Below, in pieces: positions 1 to 7,659 of a stretch of DNA of 64,000 bases; the stretch's first letter is position 1, and each line of letters starts with the position of its first letter. The stretch is from assembly GCA_902776955.1 (NCBI GenBank), contig CACYSG010000037.1, positions 1 to 64,000 of the forward strand, read 5' to 3'. Both the position numbers and the translations under genes were made by a program. The DNA comes from an uncultured Bacteroidales bacterium. GTDB lineage: Bacteria > Bacteroidota > Bacteroidia > Bacteroidales > Muribaculaceae. Below the pieces are notes generated by a model. It made no database searches. It saw nothing but the letters and a program-made list of their open reading frames with translations, and was not told the origin of the DNA.

Positions 1-36
1 AAAAACGAGTAAACCGCTATAAATTAGCGGTTTACT
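1..36 (-). terminator. Rho-independent terminator after mnmE
   Basis: A perfect 12-bp stem (8..19 with 25..36) encloses a 5-nt loop. Read on the minus strand it is followed by CG and five T. It lies 40 bases past the mnmE stop and would end the long minus-strand gene train. Confidence 0.8.
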
Positions 37-75
37 TCAAGTCGTTCAAAGTTGTTCGGAGTTGTTTCTAAGGCT

Positions 76-1467
76 CTACTTTCCGATGCAGAAGTGGGAG
101 AAGATTTCGGCGAGGATGGAGTCGGTGGTGATTTCGCCGGTGATTTCGCCGAGCCAGTGGAGGCATTCGCGGATGTCCTGGTCGAGGAGGTCGCCGCTGA
201 GGCCGTTCTCCAAGCCGTCGATGGCGCGGGCGATGGCGTCGCGGGCGCGGGTCAGGGCCTGGTAGTGGCGGGCGTTGGTGACGATGACGGCGTCGCTGCC
301 CACCTCGGGCTGGGCGGCTGCCTTGACGATAAGGTCGCGCAGGGCTTCGACGTCGCTGACACGTTTGGCGCTGATGGCCACAACGGGCGTGCCCTCGGGC
401 AGGAGGTCGTTGAGCTCGCTTCTCGTGGCGATATCGTCGTCAAGGTCGGTCTTGTTGAGCACGACGATGAGGGCCTTGCCGTCGCAGTGCCCCAGGATGT
501 CGTGGGCCATGCTGGTGTCGGCGCTGGTGACGTCAACAATCCAGAGCACGATGTTGGCCTTGTCGATGGCTTGCCAGGTGCGCTCGATGCCCATCCGCTC
601 GACCGTGTCGCTCGACTGGCGGATGCCCGCTGTGTCGATGAAACGGTATAGTGTCCCACTCATGATCACGGTGTCCTCGATGGTGTCGCGCGTGGTGCCG
701 TGAATGTCGCTCACCAGAGCCCGATCGTCGCGCAGCAAGGCGTTAAGCAAGGTTGATTTGCCGGCGTTGGTCTGGCCGACGATGGCCACCGGCATACCGT
801 TGCGGATGGCGTTGCCGTCGCGGTAGGAATCGGCGAGGCGGCTGATTAAGGCATGGATTTCATGGGCCAGGGCGGTCACCTCGCTGCGGTCGGCAAAGGT
901 CACGTCCTCCTCGCTGAAGTCCAGCTCCAGCTCGATGAGTGAGACAAAATGCAGCAGCTTCTCACGCAGCGCCCTCAGTTCGTCGCTGTAGCGACCCCGC
1001 ATCTGGTTCATCGCCACGCGGAGCGCCGAACGCGATTGCGCGTCAATGACATCGGCCACAGCCTCGGCCTGTGACAGGTCCATACGTCCGTTGGCAAAAG
1101 CGCGTCGCGTGAACTCGCCCGCCGTGGCTTGTCGGCAGCCCATGTCGATAAGGGTCTGTATGATCTGTTGCTGAATCCATGTCGAGCCGTGGCAGGCGAT
1201 TTCCACCACGTCCTCACCCGTGAACGAGTTGGGCGCCTTGTAGATGGTGAGCATCACTTGGTCCAGCACGTCGCCTGTGCGGTCCACGATATTGCCCAGG
1301 TGGACGGTGTGGGTGCCCATGTCGGCCAGCGGTTTTCCCTGCCAGCAGCGTTGTGTGTTGTCCAGGGCCTGAGGGCCACTTACTCTCACTACAGCGAGGC
1401 CACCACGGCCCTGCGGGGTCGAAATGGCGCAAATGGTATCGTTATTTGTCAGTTCTAGCGTGTTCAT
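76..1467 (-). CDS. mnmE: tRNA uridine-5-carboxymethylaminomethyl(34) synthesis GTPase MnmE
   Basis: MnmE is a GTPase that works with MnmG to modify U34 of tRNAs reading NNA/NNG codons. The 463-aa product has the N-terminal folate-binding domain, a central helical region, and a G domain inserted at about 220-380. Visible motifs are GQTNAGKS (231-238), DIHGTTRD (G2), DTAGIR (278-283) and NKTD (338-341). The protein ends in the family's C-terminal CIGK, whose Cys is needed for modification. I chose the ATG at 1467 because it overlaps the stop of the upstream nuclease gene in an ATGA junction and gives the usual family length; an ATG at 1491 would add 8 residues. Confidence 0.97.
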   Translation of the reverse strand: MNTLELTNNDTICAISTPQGRGGLAVVRVSGPQALDNTQRCWQGKPLADMGTHTVHLGNIVDRTGDVLDQVMLTIYKAPNSFTGEDVVEIACHGSTWIQQQIIQTLIDMGCRQATAGEFTRRAFANGRMDLSQAEAVADVIDAQSRSALRVAMNQMRGRYSDELRALREKLLHFVSLIELELDFSEEDVTFADRSEVTALAHEIHALISRLADSYRDGNAIRNGMPVAIVGQTNAGKSTLLNALLRDDRALVSDIHGTTRDTIEDTVIMSGTLYRFIDTAGIRQSSDTVERMGIERTWQAIDKANIVLWIVDVTSADTSMAHDILGHCDGKALIVVLNKTDLDDDIATRSELNDLLPEGTPVVAISAKRVSDVEALRDLIVKAAAQPEVGSDAVIVTNARHYQALTRARDAIARAIDGLENGLSGDLLDQDIRECLHWLGEITGEITTDSILAEIFSHFCIGK

Positions 1468-2366
1468 CGTCGGGGATAATATGCGGGCCAATCTTTAATA
1501 TTTTCTTTACTCTCGATTACATTCTCCACTCCGTCCTCAAGCGAAGCGAGGAAGTCATATCCCGTCATGGCCTCAACTTTGTCGATGGTGGTGGCATAGT
1601 TGGTCCAGCTGTTGGGCATTTTCTTGTTCTCCATCACGAAGGCGATGGCGCGGTTCTGTTCGGGCGAATAGACGACCTTGAAGAAGCTCTTGGGTACTGC
1701 GATATCGTCATGCTTGCCGATGCGTTCCATGTTGTTGGTGAAGATGGGTCCCGTGAACACGATGAGCCTCTTGGCGGTCCTTGACCATTTGTGCACCGCC
1801 TCCTCGACGTGGCGCCATTCGCCGTCGTTCATCTCGTCGAGCTGCGGGCAGATGTTGGTCATCAGGAAGCACTGCTCCATCGCCGTCTTGTCCCAGCGCA
1901 TGTCCATCGCCGGGGCCATGTGGCCGCGGGTGTAGCCGCTCTCCTTATAATCCCACCAGTCGGGGCAACCCTTCACGTTGTGGTCGCGCTCAAACTTGTA
2001 GTCGGCCCTGTTCTCGGCATCTCGTGAGTCGGCCATCGAGGTCATGGTATTTGTCAGCTCGTAGGCCACGCAGTTGGGCACGCGGTAGTACTTGTTGAAG
2101 TACACCGTGATGGCCTTGTAGTGCACCGTCTGGTTATCAAGGCGCTCGGGCAGCTTCACGTCAAGCAGCGATGCGTCTCCCGTGGATTTGTACTCCTTGC
2201 CCTCCTGTGACGTGCCTCCCTTGTCGTTGGCGGTTTGCTCGGCGGGCAACTCGTCGTTATAGGCGCTCTTGTAGAACCCGTTCTTCTGGTACCCCTGATA
2301 TCCCACTACTGCCAGCAGCAATAACGCCACCAGGTAGTAAAGATTCCGTTTCTGTTTCTTCTTCAT
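1464..2366 (-). CDS. Membrane-anchored DNA/RNA non-specific endonuclease (first of three)
   Basis: This 300-aa protein belongs to the NUC1/Serratia-type DNA/RNA non-specific endonuclease family (beta-beta-alpha-Me fold). One hydrophobic segment at about 9-25 follows a basic start (MKKKQKRN), so it is probably an N-terminally anchored periplasmic or surface nuclease. The motif is TRGH (146-149), with the catalytic His at 149. Asn171 lies in TNICPQ, and Asn180 with Glu188/189 match the family's metal-site region. The usual Asp of DRGH is Thr here. The gene overlaps mnmE by 4 bp and follows two paralogues. Secreted nucleases of this family degrade external nucleic acid; its substrate here is unknown. 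Confidence 0.88.
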   Translation of the reverse strand: MKKKQKRNLYYLVALLLLAVVGYQGYQKNGFYKSAYNDELPAEQTANDKGGTSQEGKEYKSTGDASLLDVKLPERLDNQTVHYKAITVYFNKYYRVPNCVAYELTNTMTSMADSRDAENRADYKFERDHNVKGCPDWWDYKESGYTRGHMAPAMDMRWDKTAMEQCFLMTNICPQLDEMNDGEWRHVEEAVHKWSRTAKRLIVFTGPIFTNNMERIGKHDDIAVPKSFFKVVYSPEQNRAIAFVMENKKMPNSWTNYATTIDKVEAMTGYDFLASLEDGVENVIESKENIKDWPAYYPRR

Positions 2367-2388
2367 AATCCATCTCGTTTCTCGCCCA

Positions 2389-2396
2389 CAAAGTTA
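2389..2396 (-). promoter_or_regulatory. Candidate -7 box for the first nuclease gene
   Basis: TAACTTTG on the minus strand fits TAnnTTTG and lies 22 bases before the start codon. No well-spaced TTTG is seen (nearest is CTTG, 23 bases upstream), so this may be a weak internal promoter of the gene train. Confidence 0.35.
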
Positions 2397-2419
2397 CACA
2401 AAAATCCTAATATTCCCTA

Positions 2420-2459
2420 CAAGGGCATCACTCCTTTTCATAAAGAAATGATGCCCTTG
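2420..2459 (-). terminator. Hairpin between two nuclease genes
   Basis: A perfect 11-bp stem (2420..2430 with 2449..2459) has an 18-nt loop. It lies 28 bases past the stop of the second nuclease gene. No T-run follows, so it may be an attenuator or an mRNA-stabilising hairpin rather than a full terminator. Confidence 0.45.
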
Positions 2460-2486
2460 CGTTTAGCGAGAGGAGATGAATAAGAT

Positions 2487-3452
2487 TTATTCCCAGTCCT
2501 CGACTTTACATTGGTTTTTGGGGATGGACGACGAGAATTTGAGGCCCGTGCGGCGCTCGACCTCGGCGACGGTGACGGCATATCTGCTGATGCCGCCGGG
2601 GCAGGGCTTGTTGTCGTAGATAAAGGCGATGGCCCGGCCTTGCTCGGGGGCGTACACCACCTTGAAGAAGGCATCGGGCACGGCGATGTTCTGCTTGTCC
2701 TTGCCGATGCGCACGGGATTCTTGCCCATGATGGGGCCGGTATAGACCATCAGTCGCTTGTCGCGTTTGGCCCAGCGGTGCACCTTCTCCTCAAGCACGC
2801 GCCAGTGGTCGTTGTTGAGTTTGGTGTCCTGCGGGCACATGTTGGTCATGTAGAAGCACTCCTTCATCGGCGTCTTGCCCCACCGCATGTCCATCGCGGG
2901 CGCCATGTGGCCGCGGCTGTAGCCGCTGCCACGGTATTCCCAGTTCTCGGGGCAGGACTTGACGCTATTGTCGCGGGCATAGTTGTAGTTCTTGCGCACC
3001 TCGTGGTCGGGTGCGTCGGCCATGGAGACCATCGTTGCCGTCAGCTCATAAGCCACGCAGTTGGGGATCCTCAACGACGGGTTGAAATTGACACGTATGG
3101 CCTGGTAGTTGATGACCTGATTGGACGTCCCTGCCGGGATGTTGACGGCCAGCAGCGGATTGGCCGCCGACTGGGGTGCGGCTGGACTGGTGGCCGTGCT
3201 GCCGATGGTGGGCACACTCACCAGCGACGAGACCTGGGGTTGATTGTCGCGGGACTTGTTGGACTTTTTGTTTTTCTTTTTTTTATCCTTCTTGTCCTTT
3301 TTATCCTTCTTGTCCTTTTTGGATTTCTTCTTGTTTTTGGCCTGAATGGACCATTGGGTAGCCGCCATGCTGTCACCCGTTATCTGGGGAGGCAATGCCC
3401 CACCCATCACCATCGCTGCAACAAGAACCCAAATCTTCAGTAACTGCTTCAT
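2487..3452 (-). CDS. Secreted DNA/RNA non-specific endonuclease with Lys-rich linker
   Basis: This 321-aa paralogue of the two flanking nucleases has a signal peptide (1 to about 20) and then a lysine-rich tract at about 39-67 made of KKDKKD-like units. A Pro/Ser/Ala linker follows, then the nuclease domain from about 110. The motif is SRGH with His182; Asn204 (TNMCPQ), Asn213 and Glu221 match the family's active-site region. The Lys tract could bind nucleic acid or lipopolysaccharide (inference). It lies 38 bases after the third nuclease gene in the same orientation. The protein ends soon after the conserved fold. Confidence 0.88.
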   Translation of the reverse strand: MKQLLKIWVLVAAMVMGGALPPQITGDSMAATQWSIQAKNKKKSKKDKKDKKDKKDKKKKNKKSNKSRDNQPQVSSLVSVPTIGSTATSPAAPQSAANPLLAVNIPAGTSNQVINYQAIRVNFNPSLRIPNCVAYELTATMVSMADAPDHEVRKNYNYARDNSVKSCPENWEYRGSGYSRGHMAPAMDMRWGKTPMKECFYMTNMCPQDTKLNNDHWRVLEEKVHRWAKRDKRLMVYTGPIMGKNPVRIGKDKQNIAVPDAFFKVVYAPEQGRAIAFIYDNKPCPGGISRYAVTVAEVERRTGLKFSSSIPKNQCKVEDWE

Positions 3453-3490
3453 TTATCTTCTATGGTTATTAATTGTTATGTCCTTAATTT

Positions 3491-4327
3491 CTAGTTGGTC
3501 CAGGCATCCAGATGCACTGTGTTCTCCAGGCGGTGCTGCTCGTCGGGCGGCAGGGTGGGGAAGAAGTCGAGCCCCGTCAACCGCTCCACCTCATCGACGC
3601 TGACGGCATATTGCCGCAATCGGCCACCGCTGTGTCCGTTGGGGTAAATGAACGCGATGACGCGCACGGGCCTCACGCACGGCGCCATGATGACCTTGTA
3701 GTAGGCGCTGGGCACCGTTACCCGTCCGCTAGTGAGCGTTGTGTCGCCCTCGGCGACAACCGGCCCGGTGAATACCAGCAGGGTGCTGTCACGCGCCGTC
3801 CACTCGCGCACCTTCTCCTCCAGCTTGGCCCAGCCGCCCTCGTTCAAGGCCTTGTGCATCGGGCAGATGTTGGTCATCAAGAAAGACTGCCGCATGGCCG
3901 TCTCGCTCCACTTCAGGTCTCCGGCGGGCACCAGATGTCCGCGGTCCATGCCGCATCCGGCATAGTCCTGCGGCGACGGGCATCCCTTCACGCTTGGGTC
4001 GGGCATGAACTCGTCACTGCGTTCAACCGTTCCGTTCAGCTCGTTGCGAGCGAGCTCATATACAGCGCAGTTGGCGATGCCCCGCCCGCTGTTGAAGTGC
4101 ACGTCAAACGCGTCCCGCCTCACCAGCGTGTCGCTCATGCCACGAGGCACGCCGACGGTCATCAGACTGTCGCGCCCGCCCTCGCTCAAGGGCACCAGAT
4201 GTGGAGCATTGTTGTTCACGATGACGCGATACAGCAAAAAGCATACCAACGCCACCGTCAGGCCCCACAAGAGGAACCTGACGGCGTCGCTCCACCGCTT
4301 CCACAACCGTTCCACTCCCAGTCTCAT
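3491..4327 (-). CDS. Membrane-anchored DNA/RNA non-specific endonuclease (third paralogue)
   Basis: This 278-aa protein has an N-terminal anchor (about 16-36) and the canonical motif DRGH with His131. Asn153 (TNICPM), Asn162 and Glu170 match the metal-site region. It is the only one of the three paralogues to keep the Asp of DRGH. I chose the ATG at 4327 rather than 4396: the upstream 23 residues are low-complexity and overlap the preceding small gene, and 4327 lies 7 bases after that gene's stop. It is probably cotranscribed with its neighbours. Confidence 0.86.
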   Translation of the reverse strand: MRLGVERLWKRWSDAVRFLLWGLTVALVCFLLYRVIVNNNAPHLVPLSEGGRDSLMTVGVPRGMSDTLVRRDAFDVHFNSGRGIANCAVYELARNELNGTVERSDEFMPDPSVKGCPSPQDYAGCGMDRGHLVPAGDLKWSETAMRQSFLMTNICPMHKALNEGGWAKLEEKVREWTARDSTLLVFTGPVVAEGDTTLTSGRVTVPSAYYKVIMAPCVRPVRVIAFIYPNGHSGGRLRQYAVSVDEVERLTGLDFFPTLPPDEQHRLENTVHLDAWTN

Positions 4328-4334
4328 AGATTTG

Positions 4335-4510
4335 TCAGCTGATCTTACGGATGATGATGAAGAGCACTCCCATCGATACCAACATGGCAACGGCAAATGC
4401 GATGATGAAACCTGTCAAACTCAACTTGCCCATCAGAAACAGGGTGATGATGAGAAGGTAAACCAGTGTCTCGATGATGGCGAACAAGATAATTTTTTCT
4501 TACGGTCCAT
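4335..4510 (-). pseudogene. Small two-helix membrane protein, frameshifted at an A6 run
   Basis: From the ATG at 4510 the frame reads MDRKKK and then a poor sequence. One extra A in the run of six A (or -1 slippage there) gives a coherent 58-aa protein with two hydrophobic helices (about 7-27 and 33-54) ending RKIS. The MDRKK start matches that of the 210-aa membrane protein at 5731-6363. The stop lies 7 bases before the third nuclease gene. It could be a sequencing or assembly indel, a real mutation, or programmed -1 frameshifting on AAGAAAAAATT. Function unknown. Confidence 0.5.
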
Positions 4511-4544
4511 AATTTCTTCGGTTTTAATTGAATATAATGCAGTT

Positions 4545-5687
4545 TCAATGACCTTGCTGATCTCTTGCCCTGCGGATGAGGGTGTGGAAGATGAAAGACA
4601 GGATTGCCAGCACCACAAGAAATCCACCAAACGCCCAATCGGGATGAATGCTCTTGTTGATACTCGGGAAGGAAGATACCAGCAATACTATGGCGACCAT
4701 TAAGGCGCACAAGCGGTTCTGCCAAACAACCAATTTGACCTGTTTGAGATTGGTCAACTTGCCCACTTCTCTCATTTTGCCAGGTCGGTAGGTGTCCCAG
4801 ATTATTTTGATGATGGCAATGGTGCCAGTTAATAGAGCGAACGGATATCCGATATTGATACTGCCATTGTCGTTGAAGAAGTGGCCGTTTATCGCTGTCA
4901 TTACCCATGCTATGACTAGGAAGGCGCCAATGAGTATTTCAACCAGAGTACCCAAGGCTGTGCGAGGCATTTTTAACTCATCGACGTTGAAATCGCCAGC
5001 GGTTTCGTTCTGCTCATAGTTGTACTTGATGCCTGCCGGGTCGCTCTGCTTTTTGGCTTTGTGGATGAGGTAGCGGAAGATGACGATGGTGACTACAATA
5101 ATAGCTAAATAAATGTTGCCAAAGACTATTGAGAGAAATCCCAATGGTAGGGCATACAACAGGACGAATAATGCTAATTCAACAGCCAGTACACGGCACA
5201 TACGCACTTCAAGGGCTACCTGTTCCACAGTAGTGTATCGTCTCATTGTTGTCTTGAAGGGTGGTAAATATACAATCCACAAGAGGGTAATGCTAATGAT
5301 TGTCAGTATAAACATGAGTACGGGGCTTAGGAAATTGAAGAAATTCTCAATAATCCAAAACCGGTCACTGGCAAGCGCTACTACCCATGAACCGATGAGA
5401 ATCAACCCTGTGAGTGCTTCAAAGATGAGGCCCTCGCGGGTGTGCGACACTTCAAGTAAGTTCGGGTCATAATTGCTATCTTTCTTTTTTGTGAGCCATG
5501 AATTTTTGCTCAATGCCAGAACGATGGCCAGCACACCTATACCTCCCGCGTGGATGCCACCCATCTGAAGGTCATGGGTATCGATGATTCCCTTTCTATA
5601 CAACACCATCGTGTAGGTGAAGAAGAGTACTTCGGCTATAACGATGACGAGAAGATAGATATTTCTGTTCAATTGTTTCATAATCAT
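4545..5687 (-). CDS. Polytopic membrane protein, two copies of the repeat unit (paralogue A)
   Basis: I do not recognise a named family. The 380-aa protein has about ten hydrophobic segments. Two copies of one unit are visible: a motif of form hydrophobic-x-x-T with Glu seven residues later (VSHT 80-83/E90 and MPRT 240-243/E250), then helices, a stretch of type T-x-E/K-Q-V with arginines, two more helices and a basic end. The same unit occurs in the next three upstream genes, so the locus is a tandem paralogue array. A start at the second ATG (5681) is equally possible. Transport, scaffolding and signalling are all open. Confidence 0.75.
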   Translation of the reverse strand: MIMKQLNRNIYLLVIVIAEVLFFTYTMVLYRKGIIDTHDLQMGGIHAGGIGVLAIVLALSKNSWLTKKKDSNYDPNLLEVSHTREGLIFEALTGLILIGSWVVALASDRFWIIENFFNFLSPVLMFILTIISITLLWIVYLPPFKTTMRRYTTVEQVALEVRMCRVLAVELALFVLLYALPLGFLSIVFGNIYLAIIVVTIVIFRYLIHKAKKQSDPAGIKYNYEQNETAGDFNVDELKMPRTALGTLVEILIGAFLVIAWVMTAINGHFFNDNGSINIGYPFALLTGTIAIIKIIWDTYRPGKMREVGKLTNLKQVKLVVWQNRLCALMVAIVLLVSSFPSINKSIHPDWAFGGFLVVLAILSFIFHTLIRRARDQQGH

Positions 5688-5730
5688 TTCTATTTTAAAT
5701 TAACGTTGTCAAAGAACCACACAATCGGTA

Positions 5731-6363
5731 TCATTTGTTCTTTTTATGCAAGAATACAAAGAGGAGATCAGTCCCTATCCAAGCAACGCCCAGGCAAATC
5801 AAGATAACCGCCATCAAGCGCTTGTCTACAGGACTGATGGTGATAATTAAGGCCATCAAGGCGGCGGCAAGCGCGAATACTCGTTTTCTTCTGATCAGTA
5901 GTTTGAGCTGCTCCTCATTGGTGACACGCATCGATGACCTGATGGGGATGAAGAACAACGGATGATAGGCGAATATGAGTGCCGCGATGGCCCAGATGAA
6001 GAGAACCACATATTCCTCGAATAAGCCGTCGTTGACATGGGACTCAAACATGTGGGTGACTATCCCGACGACAACCGAGCTGGCAAGAATCAGGCCTGTT
6101 GCTGCCTCAAAGGTAGTCCCCTCGCGAGTGCGCGGCACCTTTTTAAGCTTAAGTGCCCGTTCTATTTTATCTTCAACCCTTTCTTCTTTGGTCGTGACCT
6201 CGGGGTAGATGACATAGTAAACCAGAGCAAAAAGGCCAACGATGGCTCCAAATAACGATGCGACAAGGTTATCAATCCGGCCAGATGCATAGAGTACCAG
6301 AATCAGGGCCAATGCTATGACAATGACTGTGGTTATCAGATTATTTGTTTTCTTTCGGTCCAT
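5731..6363 (-). CDS. Membrane protein, single copy of the repeat unit (paralogue B)
   Basis: This is the 210-aa minimal member of the local paralogue family. Two N-terminal helices (about 9-26 and 33-53) are followed by an acidic/basic linker. The unit then begins with VPRT (76-79) and Glu86, with further helices at about 88-104, 118-140, 160-178 and 183-205. The stretch TNEEQLKLLIRRKR (148-161) sits between helices and is the best-conserved soluble part. The start MDRKK is shared with the frameshifted small gene at 4335-4510. Function unknown. Confidence 0.75.
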   Translation of the reverse strand: MDRKKTNNLITTVIVIALALILVLYASGRIDNLVASLFGAIVGLFALVYYVIYPEVTTKEERVEDKIERALKLKKVPRTREGTTFEAATGLILASSVVVGIVTHMFESHVNDGLFEEYVVLFIWAIAALIFAYHPLFFIPIRSSMRVTNEEQLKLLIRRKRVFALAAALMALIITISPVDKRLMAVILICLGVAWIGTDLLFVFLHKKNK

Positions 6364-6399
6364 GACTTTCTCGTTTTTTTGTTAATGATTTTCTTGAGC

Positions 6400-7554
6400 T
6401 TATTCTTTGTCCGTTTCGTTATCTTTCAACTCATTCCTGATCAAGTTTCGATAGTAGAGTTCAATAAAGAGGAAAACGACGAAGAAATGTCGTGCTATGA
6501 AGTCCATCACGCCGATGGTCCCCTTGAAGGGATGGTACACGACCAGCACGGCAGCCACGGCACATCCTATCGCGAGAATGCGATAGAGTTCAATGTTCTT
6601 GATGAGCTGACGGCTGTTGGTAAAACTCAGCGACCGGTTCATCCAGCGTGGGCAATAGGCGATGACGAGGGCGATAACGGCAAGTACCGAGTAAAAGATC
6701 ATCTGGATGATTGATAAATCCATGATGCTCTTTCCCGCTAACAGACGGGTGCGCCAGGCCGCGTACCACGTGCCAATGAGGATGAGGATTGTCACTGCCT
6801 CAAAGGCCAGGGCTGCCAATGTGTGAGGCACTCTCACCTCGTTGATGTTGAACTTGCCGGCACCGTTCTGCTGATTGGGGGCGTCCTTGATGACGAGACT
6901 GAAGACGAGTCGCAGGGCAACGTACAAGATACAACCGATAAAGGCGAAGTTGCCAGTTCCCTTCATCTTCCATGGGAGGAACACGATGGCCAGTGAAAAC
7001 AATGCCAACGCTACCGAGCGCACACGCATCCGGCGGCTCTTGACGATATCGGCAGCCGAGGCTTTGGGATGAATCTCACCTTCTTTTGAATCGGGGTAGT
7101 AGGCTACCCCGAGCATGCCGCCAGCCGTGATCGCGAGGGGAATGAGGATGACATAGAGCGTCTTATCAACGGTCCAGGTCTTGTAGCAAGCCACGGCAAA
7201 CATGGCGGCAAGCACAATCTCGAGGATGGTGCTGCCTGCCGTTCGCGGCAGCTCTACCATGTCATCGGTATTGCTCAGGTCGATGTCCTCGGTCTCTTGT
7301 TTGGGCGGCGCCAGTGACGGGTACTTCTTGTAGATGATTCTCTTGGCAGCAAAGAAGAAGACAAAAACTCCGGCACCCAGGGCCCATGCGACTCCATCGT
7401 TGATGATGTCCCTTGATAAAAGCTCCTTGATGACCAATATGAGAATCAACGATACCACTGCAAGAGCAATATTCACTATTTTACTTGTCTTCATAGCTGT
7501 ACGTTTTTTTTGGATGAGACTATTGTTTTCTTTCAAAGCGTCAAGGCTTTTCAT
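6400..7554 (-). CDS. Polytopic membrane protein, two copies of the repeat unit (paralogue C)
   Basis: This 384-aa protein has about ten hydrophobic segments. Repeat units begin at LPRT (102-105, Glu112) and VPHT (242-245, Glu252). Between them is a soluble linker with a DDxV-like acidic stretch. The ATG at 7554 overlaps the stop of a 25-aa open frame in an ATGA junction, which supports translational coupling; the ATG at 7494, just before the first helix, is the alternative. It lies between paralogues B and D, all on the minus strand with short gaps. Function unknown. Confidence 0.75.
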   Translation of the reverse strand: MKSLDALKENNSLIQKKRTAMKTSKIVNIALAVVSLILILVIKELLSRDIINDGVAWALGAGVFVFFFAAKRIIYKKYPSLAPPKQETEDIDLSNTDDMVELPRTAGSTILEIVLAAMFAVACYKTWTVDKTLYVILIPLAITAGGMLGVAYYPDSKEGEIHPKASAADIVKSRRMRVRSVALALFSLAIVFLPWKMKGTGNFAFIGCILYVALRLVFSLVIKDAPNQQNGAGKFNINEVRVPHTLAALAFEAVTILILIGTWYAAWRTRLLAGKSIMDLSIIQMIFYSVLAVIALVIAYCPRWMNRSLSFTNSRQLIKNIELYRILAIGCAVAAVLVVYHPFKGTIGVMDFIARHFFVVFLFIELYYRNLIRNELKDNETDKE

Positions 7555-7628
7555 TTCGCCCTGCTGATAAGGATGATCATGAATGCAACACCCAGCAGGT
7601 TGAATGCGCTATTGCTGTTAAGTTTCAT
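7551..7628 (-). CDS. Tiny hydrophobic peptide (25 aa) coupled to paralogue C
   Basis: An ATG at 7628, preceded by GGAGGGACGTT (unusually Shine-Dalgarno-like for this genome), opens a 25-codon frame. It has a polar start (MKLNSNS) and one short hydrophobic helix ending ISRAK. Its stop overlaps the next ATG (ATGA). It could be a single-pass micropeptide of the membrane complex or a leader that couples translation. Support is positional and compositional only. Confidence 0.4.
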   Translation of the reverse strand: MKLNSNSAFNLLGVAFMIILISRAK

Positions 7629-7659
7629 AACGTCCCTCCTTTCTGTGACAGGTACACAA

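Noticed and set aside
3265-3335. Lys-rich tract of the second nuclease as a frameshift or sequencing artefact
   Set aside because: The frame is continuous from signal peptide through the tract to the conserved nuclease domain.
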